From positions 62,001-126,000 of the forward strand of contig NZ_RXLQ01000014.1 in the NCBI RefSeq assembly GCF_003953935.1: a DNA stretch of 64,000 bases, written 5' to 3'. The DNA comes from Massilia atriviolacea (lineage in GTDB: Bacteria; Pseudomonadota; Gammaproteobacteria; Burkholderiales; Burkholderiaceae_D). The position numbers and the translations under genes are program-made. This document shows positions 20,811 through 32,500 of this stretch, in pieces (positions within the stretch are counted from its first letter, which is position 1; each line of letters begins with the position of its first letter). The notes beneath the pieces are model-generated. The model searched no databases. It was not told where the DNA came from and worked only from the letters and a program-made list of their open reading frames with translations.

Positions 20811-23084
20811 TCAATAGTAGTACCTGGTGGCCTTGGTCCATTTGCTGGCCGGATAGTACTTGTGCGCGACTTCGTACGCCTCGCGCGAGTAGCGTGCGCG
20901 CAGTTGCTGCGCTTCCGGCACGTCGGTGCCGTAGGGGCACTCCATGCGCGTCGAGGCCACCAGGAAATGCAGCGCTTTCGGCGCTTCTTCATCGGCCGGC
21001 CTGGTGCGCGCCCATGCCAGCAGGGTGGGCGCGAGAAATTCCGTGCGCAGGGGCAGGCGCAGCAGCGCATCCTGCTCCTTGACCGCGTCGAGCGTCTGCT
21101 GCGCGCTCAGGAAGCGCGGGGCCGGCGCGCCCTGGCGCTCCATCCCGGCCGAATCGCCCCACTCCTTGCGGCAACCCCAGTAGCGTTTTTTCTCGTCCTT
21201 GTCGAACAGCGCCGGGTGCAGTTCCGGCGTGTTGACCAGGATCAGCGCGCCGGCCAGCTTGCGCTCGGCGCCGCTCTGCGCCTTGCGGTAGCGCTGGTAC
21301 AGATGCGCGGTGCTCTTGCGCGGCCTGGCGACGGCGTCGAGCAAGCCCAGCGCCGTTTCCTCGTCGCCCGCGATCAGGGCGCGCGCCAGCATGCTTTCTT
21401 CCAGCCTGGCTTGAAAGGCCGGCGGCAGCAGCGGGTGCGCGCGCAGTACCTTCAGCCTGGCCATCGGCAGATGGCGCCACACGGCGACCTCGAAATCGTC
21501 ATCGGTCGCGCTCTCGCCCGTCCTGGCCGCGGGCGCGTCGATTGCCTCGCCGCGCTCGAGCGGGTCGATGCGGCGCGGCGCCGCCCGCAGGAAGTCGTCC
21601 AGCGTGCCGGCCGAGATCATCTTGAGCGCCAGGAAGCGGTTGCTGGTGGCCACCGACATCTGCTTGCCCTGGCTCGCCAGCAGGCGGTCGAGGTCCTTGT
21701 CGGCGCGCTCGCCTTGCTGCTCGGCCAGCGCCAGGCGCGCCAGGTGGTACTGCACAGTCTGGTACAGCGGATGCCCGGCCGGCACGGCGGCGGCGGCGCT
21801 GCGCTCGGCCGTGCTCAGCTCGTTCGCCCGTGCCAGGCTGAGCAGCGGCGCCAGCCAGAGCGCGTCGCCCTGCTTGAGCCAGCTTTTGCGCAGGGTCTCG
21901 AGCGCGCCCACGCGCTGGGCCTGCAACAGCAGGCTGCGTTCGGACGCCCATTGTTCCAGCACCGCATCGGCTTGCATGCTGGCGATCCACACCGTCAGCG
22001 GTTCCTGCGCGGCCATGGTCACGCTGCGCGGCAGTTTGTCCATCAGCACCAGGTAGTCGCTCAGCATGCGCGCCGTGTCGGGTCCGAAAGGATCGTTGTC
22101 GAGCGCGCGCGCCAGGCTCGCCAGGCGCGCCGCAGGGTCCAGGCGGGCCTCGGCCAGGGTCGCCATCTGCCTGGCCGGCGCCGATGTCTGCGCCAATGCA
22201 TCGAGTTCCTTTTTCGCCTGCGCCAGCGCATCGAGACGTGCGCGCGCCGGTGGCTGCTCGCCCAGCGGGAAGTCCAGCGTGGCCTTGCGGATCAGCGTGC
22301 GCGCGGCAAGGTAGGGCGCGAGCGCGTGCCAGGGCGAGGCCGCGTCGCGCGCAATGTCGAGGAACTGCGTGCGCGCCTGGTCGAAGTGGCGCGCGTAGAA
22401 ATGGGCGGCGGCGCTCTGGTAGGCGTGGTCCTGGCGCAGCCAGGCGGGGGCGTCGGCCGGCAGCGGCGGCGGCAGCTTGACCACCCGTTTCGGCACCGGC
22501 TTGTCCCACTCGTGGCGCGGCTCCTCGCAGTTGGCGAACACCGCATCCTGGCCTTGCAGCCACAGCTTGAACCAGGGGTCCGGCTTGCCGGCGGGGGCGA
22601 GCGCGGCGCGCGCCGCCATGGTGAGGCCGGCTTGCCTGAACGCATCCGGATGGCAATTCAGGTACGGGTCGCCCTGGGTGGCGACGGCGTTCACATCGAA
22701 TTGCGCCACGGACGGCAGCCCCAGTTGCGCCGCCAGCGGGGCGCGCGCGGCCAGCCAGCTGGACGGGCCGGGACTGTCGTCGGTCGCATTGTTCCACTCG
22801 CTGGCCGTGCCCACATGCCAGGTATCGATCTTGAGCGCCGCCACCTGCTGTTTGTTCAGCGGCCGTCCGCGCGCCGCCTGGTAGGCCAGGTAGTGATAGA
22901 GGCGCCAGTAGCTGCCGGGCACGACGCCCAGCTTACCGGCTGCAAACAGCTCGGCGTTGGCGGGCTGGAATTCGGACGCGAAGCGGCTGGTCCGGTAAAA
23001 GTCGTCACCGCTGGCCGAGGCCGGCACGGCGGATAGCCACAGCAGGGCGGAAGCGAGCAGGGAGCAGGTGCGGGATAGACGCAT
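20811..23084 (-). CDS. Exported 757-residue helical-repeat protein
   Basis: The precursor has a Sec signal peptide (about residues 1-25, cut near ASA-SGD). A long, almost all-helical body rich in Ala, Leu and Arg follows, with TPR-like helix pairs such as AYQSAAAHFYARHFDQARTQ (about residues 220-240). Several conserved cysteines (LNCHPDAF, FANCEEPRHEW, YWGCRKEW) suggest disulfides or metal binding. No enzyme motif is apparent. An in-frame extension upstream to 23750 runs through the DUF3142 gene and is not real. It is the second gene of a minus-strand pair, starting 2 nt after the DUF3142 stop. Confidence 0.65.
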   Translation of the reverse strand: MRLSRTCSLLASALLWLSAVPASASGDDFYRTSRFASEFQPANAELFAAGKLGVVPGSYWRLYHYLAYQAARGRPLNKQQVAALKIDTWHVGTASEWNNATDDSPGPSSWLAARAPLAAQLGLPSVAQFDVNAVATQGDPYLNCHPDAFRQAGLTMAARAALAPAGKPDPWFKLWLQGQDAVFANCEEPRHEWDKPVPKRVVKLPPPLPADAPAWLRQDHAYQSAAAHFYARHFDQARTQFLDIARDAASPWHALAPYLAARTLIRKATLDFPLGEQPPARARLDALAQAKKELDALAQTSAPARQMATLAEARLDPAARLASLARALDNDPFGPDTARMLSDYLVLMDKLPRSVTMAAQEPLTVWIASMQADAVLEQWASERSLLLQAQRVGALETLRKSWLKQGDALWLAPLLSLARANELSTAERSAAAAVPAGHPLYQTVQYHLARLALAEQQGERADKDLDRLLASQGKQMSVATSNRFLALKMISAGTLDDFLRAAPRRIDPLERGEAIDAPAARTGESATDDDFEVAVWRHLPMARLKVLRAHPLLPPAFQARLEESMLARALIAGDEETALGLLDAVARPRKSTAHLYQRYRKAQSGAERKLAGALILVNTPELHPALFDKDEKKRYWGCRKEWGDSAGMERQGAPAPRFLSAQQTLDAVKEQDALLRLPLRTEFLAPTLLAWARTRPADEEAPKALHFLVASTRMECPYGTDVPEAQQLRARYSREAYEVAHKYYPASKWTKATRYYY

Positions 23085-23086
23085 GA

Positions 23087-23890
23087 TTACAGTCTCGATG
23101 GAATGGTTGAACGGGGCGTGTCGCGCAAGGCCTGCCAGCGCGCGGCGCTCCAGGCTTGCGGTGAAAAGTAATAGTGGCGGCCTTCGCGCACGGCCATCAT
23201 GGCTTCGTCGGTGGCAAAGCCGATCGCCGCGCCGCAGCGCGCGCGCGTGAAGCCGCCCTGTTGCAGCAGGCGCGCGCGCAGCGCATGCTGCGCCTGGCCC
23301 ATGCGGAAGGCCATCGGCACCACTTCGTCGGCGGCGATGTCGTGCAGCCAGTAATCGTCCAGGCACCACGAGGCCAGCGCCGTGACCGACAGCGCGATCG
23401 AGGGATCGAGGCGGGCGCGGATGTCGCCGATGGTGCGCGCCAGGAAGGGGCGCTGCGAGCGGCGCACTTCGAAATCGAGCTGCACCACCTGCCTGTTGGC
23501 CTGGGCGGCCAGGCGCAGCAGTTCGTCGGCAATGCGCCGGCCCTGGGCCTCGCTCAGCACGGGCGGCTTGCGCCACGACACATCCACATGCAGCACCGGC
23601 ACGCGCGCCGCGCCGGGCGCCAGCAGCAGCGGGGCGGCGCGGCGGTAGACCTGGGCCTGCCCGCCCTGCAGCAGGACGGTCGCGCCCACATACGCCACGC
23701 CCACATCGGCCGGCAGCCAGCGCAGGTCTTCCGGCCGTTCCCATGCCCACACGAGTTCGGCGGGCAGGGCGGCCAGCGCCGGATGGAGCGCGCGCACCGG
23801 GCTGGCGCTGCTGTCCATCCTCAAGGTCAGCAGCGCCAGGGAAGCCAACAGAAGCACGAGTAGACGTTGCATGATCGATGAGAGCGGCAT
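23087..23890 (-). CDS. DUF3142 family exported protein
   Basis: The 267-residue protein has an N-terminal signal or anchor (MQRLLVLLLASLALLTLR). A DUF3142-type domain follows, with VWAWERPEDLRWL, VLHVDVSWRKPP, VVQLDFEVRRSQRPFLA and LSVTALASWCLDDYW. The LDFE.. strand followed by SVTALASWC is reminiscent of a TIM-barrel glycoside hydrolase-like fold, which is inference. Start 23890 or 23872 are both possible. It is tightly coupled to the 757-residue helical protein, so the two probably work together in the envelope. Confidence 0.7.
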   Translation of the reverse strand: MPLSSIMQRLLVLLLASLALLTLRMDSSASPVRALHPALAALPAELVWAWERPEDLRWLPADVGVAYVGATVLLQGGQAQVYRRAAPLLLAPGAARVPVLHVDVSWRKPPVLSEAQGRRIADELLRLAAQANRQVVQLDFEVRRSQRPFLARTIGDIRARLDPSIALSVTALASWCLDDYWLHDIAADEVVPMAFRMGQAQHALRARLLQQGGFTRARCGAAIGFATDEAMMAVREGRHYYFSPQAWSAARWQALRDTPRSTIPSRL

Positions 23891-24054
23891 GAGGTGGGCC
23901 AGATTTTACTCCCAGTCACCCCGACTTGCTCAGGAAGAAACACTCACAGGCAATACGATTGCCAGGCGATCTTAACTTGGTGACAATATGGGTATTTCCG
24001 CAATACACTGGCTTGCACCATCGCCTCAGTTCACCCTTTACCACGGAGTCCTGC

Positions 24055-26305
24055 ATGTCCTTCCTTTCGTCCCGCCAGTGTCGTTCCCTGCTCTTGTGCG
24101 CCGGTGTCATGAGCGCGCCCGCGTATGCCGATTGGGCCATCGGCACCTCGCTCGCCATGGTGCGCCCGGCGCCCGAGGGCGACCAGGTGCAAGGCCAGAA
24201 TCCACCCGGATTTACCTGGGCGCAAAAGTTCATCAACGGAAAACCCGCCTCCGGGTATGAGGTGGAAGTGACGGGCGCGGGCGGCAGTACGCGCCGCTTC
24301 CAGGTCGCGCGCAACTGGTTGTTGCCCGACGCCGCCTTCGCCCCGGACAGCTACACCTGGCGCGTGCGGGCCAGGGAAGACACGGTATGGACCGATCCGC
24401 GCGCGTTCAGGATCGACGCCGCCGCCGCGCTTCCCTTCGTGGTGCCGAACGAAGCGGCCGTGAAGAAAATCATCCGCGCGCGTCCCCCGGTGCGCTCGCT
24501 GCCGGGGGAGCTGGCCACCAACCCCTTCCTGGCGCTGCCGGCGGAGCGCATCAAGCTGCGCGCGAGCCTGCAGAATGAAGTCACGTTCAACACCGGCAAG
24601 CTGCCCGTCGCGCTCGACGCCAACTGGCCGCACCGCTATTCCAACCCGCGCACGCCCGAGTACGACCTCCAGAGCGCCGCGATCCGCCATGCGATCAACG
24701 CGCTGGCGCGCCAGCTCGAAACGGCGGCCCTGCTGTGGCGCGTGCGCAGCACCGACAGCGCGTCCGTGGCCGCAGCCAACCGCGCCGAAGCGATCAAGCG
24801 CGGCAACGAACTGGCCGCCCTCGATCCCGAGGGCCCCACCAGTTACGTGAACCAGGACCAGGCCACGCGCCTGATCGCGCTGACCCTGGTCAAGGCGGTC
24901 GACCTGCTCGGCGCCGATCTCGATGCCGCCACCCGGGCGCGCTGGCTTGGCTCGGTGGAGCGGCGCAGCGCCGTCATCTACGCCAGCATCTCCGGCAACA
25001 ACGGCCGGCCAGTATCCCTTCAATTCGCACGGCAGCACCAATTACGGCATGCTGAGCGCCATCGCCACCCTGGCGCTGGACCGCATCCCGGCCGCCGAAA
25101 CCTGGTTCGACTACGCCTTGCGCGGCTACGCGAACGCGATTTCGCCATGGGGCGGCGCCGACGGCGGTTTTGCCAACGGCACCGCCTATGGCGAATACAG
25201 CGCCGCCGGCTATGCCCAGACCTGGCTGCCGATCGCCGCCGCCAGCGGCGTGAACCTGTTCGCCAAGCCGTGGTCGATCAATTTCGCGCAATTCATGGCG
25301 CACTTCGATCCGGCCGGCGCGCCCACCCACGTGTTCGGCGACGAGCATGAAATCGCGCCGGTTCCCTACCTGCTCAAGTCGTATGCCCAGCTGGTGCCGT
25401 CGCCGGTGGCGGCATGGTATGCGCAAACCCTCGGCGAGCGCGTCAATGCGCTGACCGGCTTGCAGGCGCCGCTCACGGCGCCGGGCAGCATCGTGCCCAC
25501 GCCGCCGGCGGACGCGGCCCACTACCCGAGCATCGGCTGGGTCGCCATGCACAGCAAGATCACCGATCCGGCCGCCCGGCGCACCTCGGTCTACTTCAAA
25601 TCGAGTCCCTACGGCTCGTACAATCACAGCCACGCCGACCAGAACAGCCTGGTGATCCACAGCGGCGGGCGCCCCTTGCTGATCGAGGCCGGCAAAGGCG
25701 ATACCTTCGGGTCGGTGCAGGCGGCGGCCTGGTATCGCCAGACCCGCGCGCACAACGCCGTCACCTACGATGGCGGCCTGGGCCAGAAGCTGGGCGTGAA
25801 CGACGATCCGCAGTCGCTCGGCTGGAACGGCGCCATTTCCGACTTCCGCACCACCCCCACGCTCGACAGCGCGAGCGGCAGCGCCGCCGCAGCCTACGGC
25901 AGCGCCATCGGGTCGGCGGTGCGCCGGGTCTGGTACCTGCGCGGCAAGGACGTGGTGGTCGTGCGCGACAAGCTCAGTTCGGCCGTAGCGCGTATCTTCG
26001 AATGGAATATGCATGCTGTCTCGAACATGGACCTGACCGGCGACAGGATGGTCAGGATCGTCAACCAGGACCGGAGCCTGTGCCTGCGTTCGCTCACGCC
26101 CGCCGCTTTTGCCCACTTCGACGCCCCGGCGGTCGCGGCCGGGCCGAAGCAGGTGCACGGCGCTTTCCAGACCCTGGCGCCGGCCAGGAGCGCCGAGTTC
26201 CTGGTCGTGATCGACATCGGCTGCAACAACCGCGCGCTCGTCCTGGGCGGCAGCCGCGACGCGCCGCTGCTGTCGGTCGATGGCCAGCAGGTGCCGCTGG
26301 ACTGA
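24055..26305 (+). pseudogene. Heparinase II/III-like lyase (DUF4962), frameshifted
   Basis: Two frames together encode one protein of about 749 residues. The first part (24055 to about 25003) has a signal peptide (cut near AYA-DWA) and an N-terminal DUF4962-like region. The second part (about 25007-26305) carries a QYPFNSHGSTNYGM block and the C-terminal heparinase II/III fold, with HSHADQNSLVIHSGGRPLL and TRAHNAVTYDGG. The frame breaks at GGCCGGCC (25003-25010); deleting one GGCC restores SGNNGQYPFNSHG across the join. The family comprises secreted polysaccharide lyases. CGGAG at 24043-24047 supports the start. It could be a true mutation or an assembly error. Confidence 0.8.
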
Positions 26306-26407
26306 GGGCCGCCGCCGGGCCGACTTGCAGAAGTACCTGGGCATTGCCGTGATCGGCACCGATTAAGCGCCGTCCCATGCTGCGATGCAGCGCTATTTTA
26401 TCGATCT

Positions 26408-26446
26408 GGCAATACCGTGTGGCGTACGCGACAGTATTGCCTTTTT
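26408..26446 (+). terminator. Intrinsic terminator after the lyase gene
   Basis: GGCAATAC (26408-26415) pairs perfectly with GTATTGCC (26434-26441), followed by TTTTT. The 18-nt loop can pair further. It separates the lyase gene from the giant gene that starts at 26581. Confidence 0.65.
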
Positions 26447-26580
26447 CGTCGAATCTCCCTCCTGCACGTCGCAAAAACTGCGCTATATTTGCTTCCGTTG
26501 ACACCCAACAAACCGTGTCCAGATTTTTTGACCGGCCGTCTGCCCGCGTGCACGACCGGTATTTTCTAACGGAAGATCCG

Positions 26581-29500
26581 ATGTCGACGAACCGCAGCTC
26601 CGGCCTGAAGCGCCATGTTGAACTGTCCGCCCTCGAACCACGCATGCTGTTCGACGGCGCCGGGATGGTGTCCTGGGATGCGGCCACGGCGGCGCCGCCG
26701 CCCGCCGGGGTCGAGGCGCCGGCCGGGCCGGCCCAGATCGTCTTCATCTCGCCCGAAGTGGCCGACCCGGCGCGGATCCGCCAGGCCTTCGGCGCCAGCG
26801 CCGACGTGATCGCACTGGCGGCGGGACGCGACGGCATCGACCAGATCAGCGACATCCTCGCCGGCCGCAGCGACATCGGCGCCATCCACCTTGTGTCGCA
26901 CGGGGCCGACGGCTTCATCGACCTGCCCGGGCAAGCCTTGAGCGGCGCCACGCTCGACGCCCGCGCCGCCCAGGTGGCCGCCTGGGCGCAGGCCTTGACG
27001 GCCGAAGCCGACATCCTCGTCTACGGTTGCGATGTCGCCGCCAGCGCACAAGGCGTGGCCCTGGCCGCGCGCCTGGCGCAGCTGACCGGCGCCGACGTGG
27101 CCGCGTCCACCAATGCGACAGGCGCCGGCGCCGACTGGACGCTCGAATACAGCAGCGGCGCGATCGCCGCCCCCGCGCTGTTCAGCGACGGCGTGGGCGA
27201 GCCGGCCAGCTACGCCAACCGCCTGGCCACGATCAACCTGAGCGGCTCCACCGGCTGGACGACGATCATGAAAGGCCCGGTGCGCGACCCCTTCAACGAT
27301 ACCCAGGCCGGCGCGGCCGACACCGACATCATCGGCGACACCGCCCACGGCTCGCTCTACACCGCCTACGACGACAAGGGCACCGCCAGCACCGGCGACG
27401 ACACCCTGGTGTTCCGCATGCGGATCGACAATCCGACCAGCGCCACCAGTTTTTCGGGCGTGGCCATCGTCGGCATGGACGCCAACCTCGATGGCCGGGT
27501 CGACCTGTTCTTCTCGGTCGACGGCCGCAACAACGGCCAGGCGGTGCGCCTGCTCGATCCGGGCACCGGCGCCAACGTCTCGCCCAACACCACCTCCACC
27601 TCGGCCCTGCCGACCGGCTGGCTGCCGAACAACGGCGTGTACGCCTTTACGCCATCGAACTACGCGGTGGTGGCGGTATCGGCGCTGAACGATCCGGACT
27701 GGGGACCGGCCGCTGTGCCGGCAGCCGGCAGCAGCAACAGCAACCTGAGCGGCGCCGGCGGCACCGACGTGTTCATCAACTGGCGCGTGCCGATCGCCGA
27801 CATCGCCACCGTGCTGGCCAAGCCTTCCCTCAGCGACCGCAGCGGCGTGGCCGGCCCGCGCGGGCCGTCCGGCATCGCCAACTACGGCAAGGACACGGTG
27901 GTGCAGTACATCAGCTTCACCCAGACCCAGACCGGCCCCATTAACGGCGACTTGAACGGGGTAGGGGCCGCCTACGACAAGAACGCCACCTTCGCCGCGC
28001 TGGGCGCGTTCACCTCGCCCATGTCGGCCGCCAATCCGGTGCCGGACGGGCTCTCGATCGCCATCGGCGAACCGGTCGGCGACGGCAAGCTGGCCGGCGC
28101 GCCCGGGTCCGCCGAAGCATCGGCGGTCACGCTGTCGGGCAGCACCAAGGCCGGCGTGGGCGCCACCGTCAGCCTGACCATCACCGACAGCGCCGCCGGG
28201 TCGACCAACGCCAGCGCCACCGTGATCGCGGGCACGGGCGGACTCAATACCTGGAGCGTCGCCAACGTCAACCTCGCCGGCCTGGCGGAAGGCACGCTGA
28301 CCGTGAATGCCTCGGTCACCGAAAACGGCAGCACCGTGACCGATACGGCCACCGTGCTGCTCGATAAGACCGCGCCGCTGGTCTCCATCGACCAGCTGGC
28401 CACCACTCCCGCCGGCACGCCCACCCTGGGCGGCACGGCCGACCTGCCCGACGGCGCGGTGGTGAGCCTGACGCTCGACCCGGACAACAACCCCGGCACC
28501 GCCAATGTGCTGTACCAGGTGGTGGTGGCCGGCGGCGCCTGGACCCTGAACACCGCGACCGCCACGCCGGCGTCGGGCAGCCTGCCGCCGGGCGGCTTGA
28601 CTGCGACCACCAGGATCACCGCTTCGGCCACCGACGCCGCCGGCAACCTGGCCAGCGCGGTGGCCCTGAACCGGCCCACCGTCACCAGCCAGAGCACCGG
28701 TTCGACCAGTCCAACCATCGGCGGCAGCTGGACCAACGTGGCGGGCGACGCGCTCACCGTCAAGCTGTATGAAAACGACGGCGTGACCCTGCTGGCCACC
28801 TACAACCTGGCGCCGGCCGGGAACACCTGGAGCGTCGACCTGGCCAGCGCCATCAAGGTCGGCGGCGGCACGCTGGGTGCGCTCGCGCCCGACCAGACCT
28901 ACCAGATCGTGGCCCAAGTCACGCGCGGCGGCGCCACCGTGGCCGATACCACCAGCGCCGAACTGGTCATCATCGGCGGGCCGAGCATCGACATCATCGA
29001 CAACGACGGTCCCAACGACGACAACGTCACGGTCACCGTGCCCAAGCCGGCCTTCACCGGCACCTCGTCGGTGCCGAACGGCTTCATCACCCTGACCATC
29101 GACCCGGCCGGCAACGGCACGGCCGACCGCATCACCTATTCGGTGCCGACCGACGGCAGCGGCAACTGGAGCCTCGATACCGCCGGCAGCGCACAACCGG
29201 TGGCCGGTTCGATGCCGGTGGCCGGCCTGTCGGGCAGCGCGGTGGTGACGGCCAGCACGCCGCCCGACGCCAGCGGGCAAAGTGCCAGCAACACGCAAAA
29301 CCTGAGCGTGGTCATCCCGGGCATCACCATCGGCACCTCGGCGAACGACCTGACCGGCATCGAAACCACGATTGCCAGCGGCGGCAGCCTGGCCAACATC
29401 ATCCTCGGCGACGGCATCTTCAACATCGCCGAAGACGATTCGGTGATCGTCAGCGGCACCACCACCAACGTGGCGCAGGGCACCCAGGTAGTCATCAGGA

Positions 29501-32500
29501 TATCGGACGGCACGCTCGAATACACCAAGACCGCCACGGTGGCGGCCAACGGCAGCTATACCCTGTCCTCGTCCGGCGCCGGCACGGCCAACGACGGCAA
29601 CGCCTTCAATCTGCAGGGACTGAACAGCGCGGGCCTGACCGTGACCGCGACGGTGCTCGGCACCAGCGCGACCAAGAGCGTCATCCACGACAAGATCGCG
29701 CCGCAGATCATCCTGACCACGCCATCGATCATCAAGACCAGCAACCCTGTCGTCACCGGCAACGCCAATCTGCCGGCCGGCACGGTCATCTCGCTGGTCA
29801 CCGACTATCCGCAGAGCGGGCTGACCGCCACCGTGGACGCCAATGGCGACTTTACGACTACGCTCGGCTTGAGCGGCAACGGCACGGTGAAGGTCACCGC
29901 ATCCTCCGGCGCCACCGACACGGCCGGCAACAAGGTGGCCAACGCCGAACAGACGGTGGCCTACCAGACGCCCAACACCAATCCGCCGGTGGTCACGATT
30001 ACGAGCATTACCGGCACCGGCGCCGGCGACACGACGATTGGCAGCGGCGACATCATCGGCGGCGTGACCATCGGCGGCACGTTTGCCAATACCAAGACCA
30101 CGGCCAGCGGCAGCCTGACCCTGTCGATCACCGATGGCGTAAACACCAAGACCAATCTCGATGCCGGCGTGACCCTGACCCGCAACGTCAACGGCACCTG
30201 GAGCGCCGTGCTGACCGAAGCGGTGATCAAGAGCTTCAACAACGGCACCCTGATCGTCAGGGCGCAACTGACCGATACCGTCGGCGCCGGCGCCGGCACC
30301 TTCTACACCGTCAGCGACGTGACCCAGCCGACCCTGTTGCTGGTGAGCGGCACGCCATCGATCTCGATCACCGAGGTGGTCGACGCGAATGGCCTGATCA
30401 ACGCCACGGAAGACGACAGCGTCGTCATCAAGGGGCGCGCGGTGAACAGCGTGGGCGGACAGGTGACGGTCACCATCTCGGACGGCGACAACGCCACCGC
30501 CGACCCGAGCGCCACCGCCACCGTGGCCGACGACGGCAGCTGGAGCGTCACCGGCATGAACCTGTCGGCCCTGAACGACGGCACCCTGACGGTGGCGGCG
30601 GTGGTCGACCCGGACCGCAATCCGGCCACCGCCAACAACGCCAGCACCAGCACCACCGTCGTCCACGACAAGACGGCGCCGGTGCTCAACATCACCGCCG
30701 GGGCCAGCGTGGGCAGCAGCCTGCCGCTGATCACCGGCACCAGCAGCGGCCTTGGCGCCGGCTCCACCGTCACCGTGACCATCGACAGCGACCGCACCGG
30801 CGCGGTGGAAGCGACCTACACCACCACCGTGCAGGCCGACGGCAGCTGGCGCGTGCAGTCGGCGATTCCGACCCCGGCCGACAGCATCATCATCGCCACT
30901 GCCGCCGACCCGGCCGGCAACGCCGCCAGCGTGGTGGCGACGTCGATCGTGGCGATCAGCCCCGATACCGGCACGCCGGCGGACTTCATCACCAACAACC
31001 GCAACCTCTCGTTCAGCGGCAGCGCGGCGCTGGGAGCGACCGTCACCTTGCGCCTGAACGGCGCCGTGATCGGCACGCCGGTGGCCGATCCCGTGACCGG
31101 CGTGTGGACCTTCAACTACAGCGGCACCACGCTGGCCAACGGCAGCTACACCCTGACCGCCGCCACCACCGTGGGCGGCAACGGCGCGCTCAGTACCCAG
31201 GTGGTGGCGATCGACGCCCGCGCGCTGGCCATTGGCGGCATCGCCAACGACACGGGCGCTGGCGGCGACTTCCTCACCAACGACAGCACGCTGGTCTTCA
31301 ACGGCACGGCCACCAGCGGCACCATGGTGACCGTGACCCTGTCCGACAGCAGCGGCGCCGAGGTGTTCCGCCAGCTGGCCAGTGCCGCCGGCGGCGCCTG
31401 GTCGGTCGACCGTAGCGCGCAAGCGGGCCTGGCCGACGGCAGCTACACCCTGCGCGCGGCCGTCACCGATGCGTCGGGCGTGACCAGTACCGTCAGCCAG
31501 GCGATCGTGATCGATACGCGCGCCGACATCGGCATCACCACCAACTACAAGACGGCCGATACCACGCCGGTCCTGCGCGGCACCACCGACATCGAAGCGG
31601 AGCGCGCGATCGCGGTCGAGGTGGCCGTCAGCGGCGGCGGCACCTTTACCTACGCCACCACCGTGGCGGCGGACGGCACCTGGAGCGTCGACACCGGCGT
31701 GGCCATCCCCTCGGGCAGCGGCGGGCCGGTATCGTTCGCCAACGGCGCCGCGCTGACCGTCACCGCCAGCGGCACCGACCTGGCCGGCAACAGCGCCACC
31801 GGCAGCAAGGCCATGGTGGTCGACACGACGGCGCCGGTGATTGCGATTACCACCGAACTCGATTACACCGGCAGCAATACGCCGGACGGCATCCTGGTCG
31901 CCAGCGAAGACACCAGCGTGATCCTGCGCGGCACCACCGTCGGCGTGCCCGATGGCGCCACGCTGTCGATCACCATCACCGACGGCGTGACCACGCTGGC
32001 CGACAGCGCCACCGTCAACGGCAACGCATGGCAGCTCGCCCCGGCCAACCTGCGCGGGCTGGTCAACGGCACCGTCACCGTCACCGCCACGTACCTCGAC
32101 GCCGGCGGCACGCCGTACGTGGCCGTGGCCACGGTCCTGCACGACAAGAGCATCGCAGGCGCCAACGCCACCATCGACAGCATCGGCACCGACAGCGCGA
32201 TCGCGGGCGACTTCATCACCTCCGACAATACGCTGGTGTTCCACGGCAGCGCGGCGCCGGGGGCCGTGGTCAAGCTGGCGATGAGCGGTCCCGGCGCGGG
32301 CGGCAACGTCTTTGCCAACGGCTTGACCGTCACCGCCGACGCCGGCGGCGCCTGGCGCTACGACTTCCAGGGCAGCACGCTGGCCGACGGCAGCTACGTC
32401 CTGAGCGCGCAGGTCGGCGTGGGCGCGATCGCCACGCAGACGGTGGTGATCGACACGGCGGCGCCGGCAGGTGCCGTGAGCGTGGTCCATCCGCAGGTCA

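Noticed and set aside
26306-26365. Possible gene remnant after the lyase gene
   Set aside because: The short frame ending ADLQKYLGIAVIGTD looks gene-like, but it is too short and I cannot assign it to a family.
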